The notes below the pieces were generated by a model. That model had not been told where the DNA came from. It did not search any database and worked only from the letters and a program-made list of their open reading frames with translations. Positions 37,474 to 44,921 of a stretch of DNA of 64,000 nt are shown piece by piece. Positions within the stretch are counted from its first letter, which is position 1, and every line of letters starts with the position of its first letter. The stretch lies in NCBI RefSeq assembly GCF_004214895.1, contig NZ_CP035952.1, forward strand, positions 1,560,501-1,624,500, given 5' to 3'. The DNA is from Pseudomonas tructae (lineage in GTDB: Bacteria; Pseudomonadota; Gammaproteobacteria; Pseudomonadales; Pseudomonadaceae). The translations under genes and the position numbers were made by a program.

Positions 37474-38256
37474 ATGGTGGAGCAACTGGCGGACGGCGGC
37501 ATCCGGGTCGAGGCGTTGACGGCTGATTTTCAGGACCAGGCTTGCGAGTGGGCGCAGCGCCTGGCGTTGCCACTTTGCGACGACAACGCCGGCTTCGCCG
37601 TGCAGGTCGGCGCCGACGGCCTGCAGATCCAGCAGTTGGGCCCGCAAGCACCGGGGCCGGTGCGGGTGGATTTTGTCGAAGGCGCGGCGGCCCATCGGCG
37701 GGTGTTTGGCGGCGGTAGCGGGCAGATGATCGCCAAGGCCGTGGGGATCGCCCAAGGCGTACGCCCGCAGGTGCTCGACGCTACGGCGGGGCTGGGCAAG
37801 GACGCCTTCGTGCTGGCCAGCCTGGGCTGCCAGATGACCCTGATCGAGCGCCAGCCGCTGGTTGCCGCCTTGCTTGAGGATGGCCTGGCCCGTGCCCGCA
37901 GCGATGCGCAAGTGGGCCCGATCGTCGCGCGCATGCACTTGCTCACCGGCAACGCCATCGAACACATGCGCAACTGGCAGGGCGAACCGCCTCAGGTGAT
38001 CTACCTTGATCCGATGTTCCCGCACCGCGACAAGAGCGCGCTGGTGAAGAAAGAGATGCGCGTGTTCCGCCCGCTGGTCGGTGATGATCTTGACGCTCCG
38101 GCGCTGCTCGAAGCGGCCCTGGCCCTGGCCAGCCACCGGGTGGTGGTCAAGCGCCCGCGCAAGGCGCCGGTCATCGACGGGCCCAAGCCCAGCCACTGCC
38201 TGGAAGGCAAATCCAGCCGCTACGATATCTACCCGAAAAAAGCCCTCAAGGCTTAA
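37474..38256 (+). CDS. rsmJ: 16S rRNA (guanine1516-N2)-methyltransferase
   Basis: This 260-residue S-adenosylmethionine enzyme has the SAM-binding glycine segment [19 protein letters not shown] (residues ~99-117) and the catalytic motif YLDPMFPHR, both characteristic of RsmJ (YhiQ). It methylates 16S rRNA at G1516. The start is likely the ATG at 37474; GTG at 37477 has a better distance to AGGA and is the alternative. It ends in a four-base TTAA that is also the stop of the convergent TetR gene. P. aeruginosa has the same gene next to mexL. Confidence 0.92.
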   Translation: MVEQLADGGIRVEALTADFQDQACEWAQRLALPLCDDNAGFAVQVGADGLQIQQLGPQAPGPVRVDFVEGAAAHRRVFGGGSGQMIAKAVGIAQGVRPQVLDATAGLGKDAFVLASLGCQMTLIERQPLVAALLEDGLARARSDAQVGPIVARMHLLTGNAIEHMRNWQGEPPQVIYLDPMFPHRDKSALVKKEMRVFRPLVGDDLDAPALLEAALALASHRVVVKRPRKAPVIDGPKPSHCLEGKSSRYDIYPKKALKA

Positions 38257-38885
38257 GGCCGGTAGGCGCGCATGAACAGCGCCACCACTTCCTGCACGTG
38301 GGCCTCGGCGGCCTCGGCATCCAGCGCCGGGCCATAGCCGAGCAACAGGCGGAAGTTGGCCGCGCCCTTGAGCAGGCAGAAGAAGTGCTCGGCGGCGTTA
38401 GCCGGCAGCTCGATGCGCAGCAACCCGCGTGCATCCGCCTGGCGCAGCAGCGCCTCCATCTCGTGCAGGACCCGCATCGGGCCCGCCTCGAAGAAGATCT
38501 GGCTGAGTTTGGGGTCCTGGTTGCCCAGGGCCATGATCAGCCGGTGCAGCTTGACCGACAGGTCGCTGCTGATCAGCGCCTGAAAACCTCGACCGATCTT
38601 GAGCAGCACCTGATCCAGCGGCACGCCCTCGGGCAGCTCGAAGATCAGTTCGGGCAACTGCGCGGTGCAGGTGGCGACGATGGCCGAGGAGAACAGCGTC
38701 TCCTTGTCGGTGAAGTGGCTGTAGACCGTGAGTTTTGACACACCTGCCGCTGTCGCGACCGCATCCATGCTGGTGTTGGCATAGCCAAGGGTGAGGAACA
38801 GCGCTTTGGCAGCGTCGAGAATGGCCTGGCGTTTTGCCAGGTCTTTGGGCCGGCCGGGACCGGGAGCAGCGATGACGTTGGGCAT
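38253..38885 (-). CDS. mexL: TetR family repressor, MexL-like
   Basis: This 210-residue TetR protein ([17 protein letters not shown], then recognition region [19 protein letters not shown]) lies divergent from an RND pump gene pair. That is the layout of mexL-mexJK in P. aeruginosa, where MexL is a repressor of mexJK and of itself. Length (210 against 212 for MexL, from memory) agrees. Its stop codon overlaps that of rsmJ on the other strand. The symbol is given by synteny and layout, not by a tested orthology. A palindrome between the two genes is a possible operator. Confidence 0.8.
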   Translation of the reverse strand: MPNVIAAPGPGRPKDLAKRQAILDAAKALFLTLGYANTSMDAVATAAGVSKLTVYSHFTDKETLFSSAIVATCTAQLPELIFELPEGVPLDQVLLKIGRGFQALISSDLSVKLHRLIMALGNQDPKLSQIFFEAGPMRVLHEMEALLRQADARGLLRIELPANAAEHFFCLLKGAANFRLLLGYGPALDAEAAEAHVQEVVALFMRAYRP

Positions 38886-39027
38886 GAGTGAAAAATTACA
38901 GATTCCAGTAAGTGCACATGGTACATCGCGACCGGCTTTTCGGCGGGCAAATATCGACGCGCTGCTCCCGGGAAAATATGGGATTTCTCGCGCTGAGCTG
39001 CTTCCCCGGTCCGGCTCCCTGATTTAA

Positions 39028-39043
39028 TATACCCGTCAGTATA
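39028..39043. promoter_or_regulatory. candidate operator in the mexL-mexJ intergenic region
   Basis: TATAC-CCGTCA-GTATA is a 5-bp inverted repeat with a 6-bp centre, located 37 bases before the mexJ-like ATG in an A+T-rich stretch (TTTAATATA...TATAAATATTC). This is where a TetR repressor is expected to bind. The remainder of the 194-base gap shows no gene. Confidence 0.5.
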
Positions 39044-39079
39044 AATATTCAAAGCGCCATTCGCGAAAGGTCATTCATC

Positions 39080-40180
39080 ATGTTGCGCCATGCCTTGCCC
39101 CTCGCTTTGCCCGTCGGTCTTGTGCTGCTGCTTGCTGCCTGTGGGCAGGAAAGCGCACCGCAGACTTCCCTTCGTCCCGCCATGGTGGTGCAGCCGCAGC
39201 CGGCCAGCGCCGCCGCCGACAGCTACCCCGGCGAGGTGCGAGCGCGCTTTGAGCCGGAACTGGCCTTCCGGATTGGCGGCAAGGTCAGCAAACGCCTGGT
39301 CGAGGAAGGGCAGCGGGTCAAGGCCGAACAAGCGCTGGCCGAGCTCGATCCCCAGGATGTACGCCTGCAACTGGAGGCCAGCCGGGCCCAACTGGCCGCC
39401 GCCGAAGCCAACCTGACTCTGGTCAAGGCCGAGCGCGACCGCTACAAGACCTTGCTTGACCGGCAAATGGTCAGCCATTCGCAATTCGACAATGCCGAAA
39501 ACCTCTATCGCGCAGGCCTGGCCCGTCTCAAGCAGGTGCGCGCCGAGTTCGACGTGGCAGGCAACCAGGCTGAGTACGCAGTGCTGCGGGCCTCTCAGGA
39601 TGGCGTGATTGCCAAGCGCCAGGTCGAAGTCGGCCAGGTGGTGGCCGCCGGCCAGACCGTGTTCACCCTGGCCGCCGATGGTGAGCGCGAGGTGCTGATC
39701 GGTCTGCCGGAGCAGAACTTCGGGCGTTTCAAAGTCGGCCAGACGGTGTCGGTGGAGCTCTGGTCGCAACCGGATCAACGCTTCAACGGCCGTATCCGCG
39801 AGCTGTCGCCGTCGGCTGATCCGCGTTCGCGGACCTTCGCCGCGCGGATCGCGTTTACCGCTGGCAAGGTGCCAGCCGAGCTTGGCCAGAGTGCCCGGGT
39901 GTACATCCAGCACGCCGATCAGGTGCCCCTGGCGGTGCCGCTCTCGGCCCTGACCGCCGAGAACGGCCAGACGTTTGTCTGGCGCGTCGATGCCAATAAC
40001 ACCCTCAAGCGCGTGCCGGTGCGGGTGGGTGCCTACGGTGAAAACAGCGTACCGGTGCTCGAAGGCCTGAATGCCTCGGACTGGGTAGTGGCCGCCGGCG
40101 TACATGTGCTCCTGGAGGGGCAGCAGGTGCGTCCGGTAGATCGTTCCAATCGCGTGGTAAATCTGGCGGCCAAGGAGTAA
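39080..40180 (+). CDS. mexJ: RND efflux membrane-fusion lipoprotein, MexJ-like
   Basis: This 366-residue periplasmic adaptor has a lipobox (LLLAACGQ, lipidated Cys near residue 21), a barrel-lipoyl half (YPGEVRARFEPELAFRIGGK), an alpha-helical hairpin (about 95-150, QLEASRAQLAAAEANLTLVK and onward), and the matching second lipoyl half with GVIAKRQVEVGQVVAAGQTV. It bridges the inner-membrane pump to an outer-membrane channel. Length matches MexJ (367, from memory). The RND gene follows six bases later. The gene is divergent from the mexL-like repressor. Confidence 0.88.
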   Translation: MLRHALPLALPVGLVLLLAACGQESAPQTSLRPAMVVQPQPASAAADSYPGEVRARFEPELAFRIGGKVSKRLVEEGQRVKAEQALAELDPQDVRLQLEASRAQLAAAEANLTLVKAERDRYKTLLDRQMVSHSQFDNAENLYRAGLARLKQVRAEFDVAGNQAEYAVLRASQDGVIAKRQVEVGQVVAAGQTVFTLAADGEREVLIGLPEQNFGRFKVGQTVSVELWSQPDQRFNGRIRELSPSADPRSRTFAARIAFTAGKVPAELGQSARVYIQHADQVPLAVPLSALTAENGQTFVWRVDANNTLKRVPVRVGAYGENSVPVLEGLNASDWVVAAGVHVLLEGQQVRPVDRSNRVVNLAAKE

Positions 40181-40186
40181 GTCCCG

Positions 40187-43100
40187 ATGGGTTTCAACCT
40201 TTCCGCCTGGGCCTTGCGCAATCGGCAGATCGTGCTGTTCCTGATGATTTTGCTCGCCGTGGTCGGCGCGCTGTCCTACACCAAGCTGGGGCAGAGCGAA
40301 GACCCGCCCTTTACCTTCAAGGCCATGGTCATTCGCACCCTTTGGCCGGGCGCCAGTGCCGAGGAAGTCTCGCGCCAGGTGACCGAGCGCATCGAAAAGA
40401 AACTGATGGAAACCGGCGAGTACGAGAAGATTGTCTCGTTCTCGCGGCCCGGTGAATCGCAGGTCACCTTCATGGCCCGCGACTCGATGCATTCGGCCGA
40501 TATTCCCGAGCTCTGGTACCAGATCCGCAAGAAGGTCGCCGACATTCGCCACACCTTGCCGCAAGGCATTCAGGGGCCGTTCTTCAATGACGAGTTCGGT
40601 ACCACCTTCGGCAATATCTACGCGCTGACCGGCGACGGCTTCGACTATGCGGTGCTCAAGGACTACGCCGATCGGGTGCAGATCCAGCTGCAGCGGGTCA
40701 AGGACGTCGGCAAGGTCGAACTGCTCGGGCTGCAGGACGAGAAGATCTGGATTGAGCTGTCCAACCTCAAGCTGGCTACCTTGGGCCTGCCGTTGGCGGC
40801 GGTGCAGCAGGCGCTGGAAGAGCAGAACGCGGTGAGCACCGCAGGCTTCTTCGAAACCCCGAGCGAGCGTTTGCAACTGCGCGTCAGCGGGCGCTTTACC
40901 ACGGTCGAGCAGATCCAGCAGTTCCCGATCCGTGTGGCTGATCGCACCTTCCGCATCGGCGATGTGGCCGATGTGCGCCGTGGCTTCAACGACCCGCCCG
41001 CACCGCGCATGCGCTTCATGGGCGAAGATGCCCTCGGCCTTGCGGTATCGATGAAGGCCGGTGGCGATATTCTGGTATTGGGCAAGGCCCTGGAAACCGA
41101 GTTCGCCCGCATCGCTCACAACTTGCCGGCCGGCATGGAGCTGCGCAAGGTGTCCGATCAACCCGCAGCGGTGAAGACCGGCGTGGGCGAGTTCGTCCAG
41201 GTGCTGGTCGAGGCCCTGGCGATTGTCTTGCTGGTGAGCTTTTTCTCCTTAGGGATGCGCACCGGCCTGGTGGTGGCCCTGGCCATTCCGCTGGTGCTGG
41301 CGATGACCTTTGCCGCCATGTACTACTTCGGCATCGGCCTGCACAAGATTTCCCTCGGTGCGCTGGTACTGGCCCTGGGCTTGCTGGTGGATGACGCGAT
41401 CATTGCCGTGGAGATGATGGCGATCAAGATGGAGCAGGGCTTCGACCGGCTCAAGGCGGCCAGCTACGCCTGGACCAGCACCGCCTTCCCGATGTTGACC
41501 GGCACCCTGATCACCGCCGCAGGCTTCCTGCCGATTGCCACCGCGCAGTCCGGGACAGGTGAGTACACCCGCTCGATCTTCCAGGTGGTGACCATTGCCT
41601 TGCTCGCCTCGTGGATTGCTGCAGTGGTGTTTGTGCCCTATCTGGGCGAGCGCCTGCTGCCGGACCTGGCCAAGTTGCATGCGGCCAAGCACGGCACTGC
41701 CGAAGGTGGCCCGGACCCTTACGGCACACCGTTCTACCAGCGTGTCCGCCGTCTGGTCGGCTGGTGCGTGGAACGGCGCAAGACGGTGATTGTGGCGACC
41801 ATCGCGCTGTTCGTCGGCAGTATTCTATTGTTCCGTTTTGTGCCCCAGCAGTTCTTCCCGGCCTCCGGGCGCCTGGAGCTGATGGTTGACCTGAAACTTG
41901 CCGAAGGTGCCTCGCTGAGCAATACCGCCGACCAGGTTAAACGCCTGGAGGCCATGCTCAAGGAACGCACCGGCATCGACAACTATGTGGCCTATGTCGG
42001 CACCGGTTCGCCGCGCTATTACCTGCCGCTGGACCAGCAACTGCCGGCGGCGAGTTTCGCCCAGTTCGTGGTGCTGGCAAAAACCATCGAGGAACGCGAG
42101 CAACTGCGCAGCTGGTTGATCACTACCCTGGATGAACAGTTCCCCGACCTGCGTTCACGGGTAACGCGTCTGGAAAACGGCCCGCCCGTGGGTTACCCGG
42201 TGCAGTTCCGGGTGACCGGCGAGCACATCGAGCAGGTCCGCGCCCTGGCCCGCAAGGTGGCCGCCAAGGTCCGCGAGAATCCCCATGTGGTCAACGTCCA
42301 CCTGGATTGGGAAGAGCCAAGCAAGGTGGTCTACCTGAATATCGACCAGGACCGCGCCCGCGCCCTGGGAGTGAGTACGGTGAACCTGGCCAAGTTCCTG
42401 CAAAGCTCGCTCACCGGCTCTGCGGTCAGCCAGTTCCGCGAAGACAATGAGCTGATCGAGATCCTCCTGCGCGGCACCCCCCAGGAGCGCAGCGAGCTTG
42501 CCAACCTGCCGAGCCTGGCGGTGCCGACCGACAACGGCCGAAGCGTTGCCTTGTCGCAGGTGGCAACTTTGGAGTACGGCTTTGAAGAAGGCGTGATCTG
42601 GCACCGCAACCGCCTGCCCAATGTCACCGTGCGCGCCGATATCTACGGCAAGGAACAACCGGTAACCCTGGTTCAGCAGATTCTCCCGACTCTGGAACCG
42701 GTGCGTGCCGAACTGCCTGATGGCTATCTGCTGGAAGTGGGTGGCACGGTGGAAGACTCCACCCGCGGCCAGAAATCGGTGAACGCCGGAGTACCGCTGT
42801 TCATCGTCGTGGTGCTGACCTTGCTGATGTTGCAGTTGCGCAGCTTCTCGCGCACGGTGATGGTGTTCCTCACCGCACCGCTGGGGCTGATCGGCGTGAC
42901 CCTGTTCCTGCTGGTGTTCCGCCAGCCGTTCGGCTTTGTCGCGATGCTGGGGACCATTGCCTTGTCAGGGATGATCATGCGCAACTCGGTGATCCTGGTC
43001 GATCAGATCGAGCAGGACATTGCTGCCGGGCTGGACCGCTGGCAGGCGATTATCGAGGCGACGGTAAGGCGCTTCCGGCCGATCGTCCTGACCGCGCTGG

Positions 43101-43252
43101 CGGCAGTGCTGGCGATGATCCCGCTGTCGCGCAGCGTGTTCTTCGGCCCAATGGCGGTGGCGATCATGGGTGGCTTGATCGTGGCGACGGCATTGACCCT
43201 GTTGTTCCTGCCGGCGCTGTATGCGGCGTGGTTCAGGGTGAAGAAGGCCTGA
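40187..43252 (+). CDS. mexK: RND multidrug efflux transporter, MexK-like
   Basis: This 1021-residue inner-membrane protein has twelve predicted helices and two large periplasmic loops. It carries the RND signature LVLALGLLVDDAIIAVEMM with the two essential proton-relay Asp residues in the fourth helix. Its N-terminus (NLSAWALRNRQIVLFLM, then KLGQSEDPPFTFKAM) agrees with MexK from memory. Pumps of this kind expel triclosan and erythromycin; that is family knowledge and not visible here. No outer-membrane factor gene follows: the next gene is a DUF4197 protein on the other strand. Confidence 0.9.
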   Translation: MGFNLSAWALRNRQIVLFLMILLAVVGALSYTKLGQSEDPPFTFKAMVIRTLWPGASAEEVSRQVTERIEKKLMETGEYEKIVSFSRPGESQVTFMARDSMHSADIPELWYQIRKKVADIRHTLPQGIQGPFFNDEFGTTFGNIYALTGDGFDYAVLKDYADRVQIQLQRVKDVGKVELLGLQDEKIWIELSNLKLATLGLPLAAVQQALEEQNAVSTAGFFETPSERLQLRVSGRFTTVEQIQQFPIRVADRTFRIGDVADVRRGFNDPPAPRMRFMGEDALGLAVSMKAGGDILVLGKALETEFARIAHNLPAGMELRKVSDQPAAVKTGVGEFVQVLVEALAIVLLVSFFSLGMRTGLVVALAIPLVLAMTFAAMYYFGIGLHKISLGALVLALGLLVDDAIIAVEMMAIKMEQGFDRLKAASYAWTSTAFPMLTGTLITAAGFLPIATAQSGTGEYTRSIFQVVTIALLASWIAAVVFVPYLGERLLPDLAKLHAAKHGTAEGGPDPYGTPFYQRVRRLVGWCVERRKTVIVATIALFVGSILLFRFVPQQFFPASGRLELMVDLKLAEGASLSNTADQVKRLEAMLKERTGIDNYVAYVGTGSPRYYLPLDQQLPAASFAQFVVLAKTIEEREQLRSWLITTLDEQFPDLRSRVTRLENGPPVGYPVQFRVTGEHIEQVRALARKVAAKVRENPHVVNVHLDWEEPSKVVYLNIDQDRARALGVSTVNLAKFLQSSLTGSAVSQFREDNELIEILLRGTPQERSELANLPSLAVPTDNGRSVALSQVATLEYGFEEGVIWHRNRLPNVTVRADIYGKEQPVTLVQQILPTLEPVRAELPDGYLLEVGGTVEDSTRGQKSVNAGVPLFIVVVLTLLMLQLRSFSRTVMVFLTAPLGLIGVTLFLLVFRQPFGFVAMLGTIALSGMIMRNSVILVDQIEQDIAAGLDRWQAIIEATVRRFRPIVLTALAAVLAMIPLSRSVFFGPMAVAIMGGLIVATALTLLFLPALYAAWFRVKKA

Positions 43253-43258
43253 GGGTCT

Positions 43259-43316
43259 CATCGCGGGGCAAGCCCGCTCCCACAGGCCATTGTGGGAGCG
43301 GGCTTGCCCCGCGATG
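43259..43316. repeat. perfect inverted REP pair after the RND gene
   Basis: Two REP copies with 26-bp identical inverted arms (43259-43284 and 43291-43316) flank GGCCAT. It sits between two convergent gene ends, six bases after one stop and three before the other, and forms a strong hairpin in transcripts of either strand. Confidence 0.9.
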
Positions 43317-43319
43317 CAT

Positions 43320-44009
43320 TTAGAGCGCGCCAAACACCTTCTTGGCAATGCTCGTAGCCGCAGCCGCCGGGTTCTGGCGGATGGTTTCTTCCTGCTTGGC
43401 AATCATCTCGAACAGGCCGTTGAGTGCTTGCTCGGTAACGTAGCCTTCGACGTTGGCACTCTTTGCATCCAGTACACCCAGGGTCGCCGCCTGGCCGGCG
43501 AAGTTGTTGTACTGCTGGGCCAGGCCGACCTGATCGGTGGCCTTTTTGACGATCGGCAGGAACTTGGCGCGGATCTGCTCGCGGCTGGTCTTGCTCAGGT
43601 ACTGGGTAGCCGAGTCGTTACCACCGCTGAGGATGCCCTTGGCATCGTCCACGGTCATCTTCTTCACGGCATCGACCAGCAGGGCCTGGGCTTGCGGCAT
43701 GGCAGCCTCGGCGGCCTTGTTCATGCTGGCTTCGAGTTGATCGACCTGAGCGCCCATGCCGAAGGCCTTCATCTTCTTGGCCACTTTGCCAAGGTTGCCC
43801 GGCAATTCGATACGCACATCCGGGTTATTGCTGAAACCACCGGGAGTACCCAGTTGCTTCACTGCAACCTGGGCACCTTGGGTCAGTGCATCCTTGAGGC
43901 CTGAGGAGGCATCTTTTTGCGACAGATCGCCCAGCGACAGGGCCAGGGCACTGGCGGACAGCAGCAGGCCGGCGCACAGGCCGGTGAAGGTTAGAGCAGG
44001 GCGGAACAT
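43320..44009 (-). CDS. DUF4197 family periplasmic protein
   Basis: This 229-residue protein has a Sec signal peptide (MFRPALTFTGLCAGLLLSASALA). A helical mature domain follows that contains the DUF4197 blocks LKDALTQGAQVAVKQLG, FSNNPDVRIELPG and MTVDDAKGILSGG. It is a common periplasmic protein of unknown role in Proteobacteria. The ATG at 44009 has TAAGGA upstream; an earlier start at 44045 would add a hydrophilic end before the signal peptide and is less likely. The YbaY-domain lipoprotein ends the 32 bases upstream, so the two may be co-transcribed. Confidence 0.85.
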   Translation of the reverse strand: MFRPALTFTGLCAGLLLSASALALSLGDLSQKDASSGLKDALTQGAQVAVKQLGTPGGFSNNPDVRIELPGNLGKVAKKMKAFGMGAQVDQLEASMNKAAEAAMPQAQALLVDAVKKMTVDDAKGILSGGNDSATQYLSKTSREQIRAKFLPIVKKATDQVGLAQQYNNFAGQAATLGVLDAKSANVEGYVTEQALNGLFEMIAKQEETIRQNPAAAATSIAKKVFGAL

Positions 44010-44041
44010 GGCAGCATCCTTATGCGAAGTAAAACAATCAA

Positions 44042-44440
44042 TCAACGAACGGCATCGACTTTGATCCGCAGCGGTTGCGGATCAAAGCCATCAAGCTGTA
44101 CGCCATGGTGTTCGGTGTTGATGAACAGCAGCTTGCCGTCCAGTTCAATCCGCGCACTGATCGCATAGCGGTGGCCGGGCTTGACCTGGGCCGGGTCGTA
44201 GCTCAAATGGAAGGGCAGCGGAACATTGCCTTTGACCGGGCCGCTCTGGCTGGCCAGGGTTACCGCCGGGGCGTCCATCAGCGAGACGTCTTGCAGAGCG
44301 ACGCTGAGGGTCGCAGCGGGTGGCAGGGCCATGCGCTGCAGGTAGAAGACCTCGCCATCCAGGCTGGCTTTGCCGTTGGGCGCAGGTGTGGAACAGGCTG
44401 CGAGCATGGAGGCGCAACACAGCATAAAGAGTTTTTTCAT
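44042..44440 (-). CDS. YbaY/YscW family lipoprotein
   Basis: This 132-residue protein has a lipoprotein signal (MKKLFMLCCASMLAACSTP, lipidated Cys at 16). One beta-sandwich YbaY-like domain follows with the pattern YLQRMALPPAATLSVALQDV and HRYAISARIELDGKLLFINT. YbaY-family proteins share this fold with the type III secretion pilotin YscW, but their role in free-living Pseudomonas is unknown. The next gene upstream codes for the same domain without a signal peptide. Confidence 0.82.
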   Translation of the reverse strand: MKKLFMLCCASMLAACSTPAPNGKASLDGEVFYLQRMALPPAATLSVALQDVSLMDAPAVTLASQSGPVKGNVPLPFHLSYDPAQVKPGHRYAISARIELDGKLLFINTEHHGVQLDGFDPQPLRIKVDAVR

Positions 44441-44500
44441 GGATTCTCCGTAGTCCGTACGTTTGCCAGGTGGGCACGCGTACGGACTTTAACGGATTTT

Positions 44501-44848
44501 TCAGCGAACTTGTTTCAGTACCATGGTCACATCGCCGTCAGAGCCATCAAGCATGACGGTATGGGCATCGGTATTGGTCAGCAGGAGCTTGCCTTCGTGT
44601 TCAATCCGGGCCTGCAGGGCATAGGTACTACGCTCATCCACCAGGTGGCTGTCGTACTGTAACCGAATGTTGAACGAAACCGCGCGTCGACCTATCACCA
44701 GGGCTTGTTCGGAAAGCATGATAGCCGGGGCGTCGGCCCGGGAAACATCAGCCAGGTTGAGGGTGACCTTGACGCCTTCGGGCAAGCCCAGGCGTGTTGC
44801 CGCAAACAGCAGGGTGACATTGAGGGTGTTGAAATCAGTGTTGCTCAT
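44501..44848 (-). CDS. YbaY-domain protein without signal peptide
   Basis: This 115-residue protein has the same domain as the lipoprotein gene that follows it: GVKVTLNLADVSRADAPAIML and TYALQARIEHEGKLLLTNTD align with the equivalent parts of its neighbour. It begins MSNTDFNTLNVTLLFA with no export signal, so it should stay in the cytoplasm. The start at 44848 has CTGGAG upstream. A long open frame upstream is shadow sequence of plsB. The copy looks like a gene duplicate that lost (or never had) its signal. Confidence 0.75.
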   Translation of the reverse strand: MSNTDFNTLNVTLLFAATRLGLPEGVKVTLNLADVSRADAPAIMLSEQALVIGRRAVSFNIRLQYDSHLVDERSTYALQARIEHEGKLLLTNTDAHTVMLDGSDGDVTMVLKQVR

Positions 44849-44859
44849 CGCAGGTATCT

Positions 44860-44898
44860 CCAGGAGGGTTGAATGCACGCGCATCCTGAGCCTCCTGG
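44860..44898 (-). repeat. 8-bp stem next to the ribosome site of the YbaY-domain gene
   Basis: CCAGGAGG and CCTCCTGG face each other around 23 bases; on the minus strand the second arm directly precedes the GGAG of the gene at 44848. A second small palindrome, CTACCTG-G-CAGGTAG (44902-44916), lies just after the plsB stop codon. Neither has a T run. Confidence 0.5.
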
Positions 44899-44921
44899 GG
44901 TCTACCTGGCAGGTAGAAGGA

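Noticed and set aside
39071..41161. Open frame of about 700 codons on the minus strand across mexJ-mexK
   Set aside because: It is antisense to two clear RND genes and shows composition typical of high-G+C shadow frames (many His, Gln, Leu, Gly), with no known domain.
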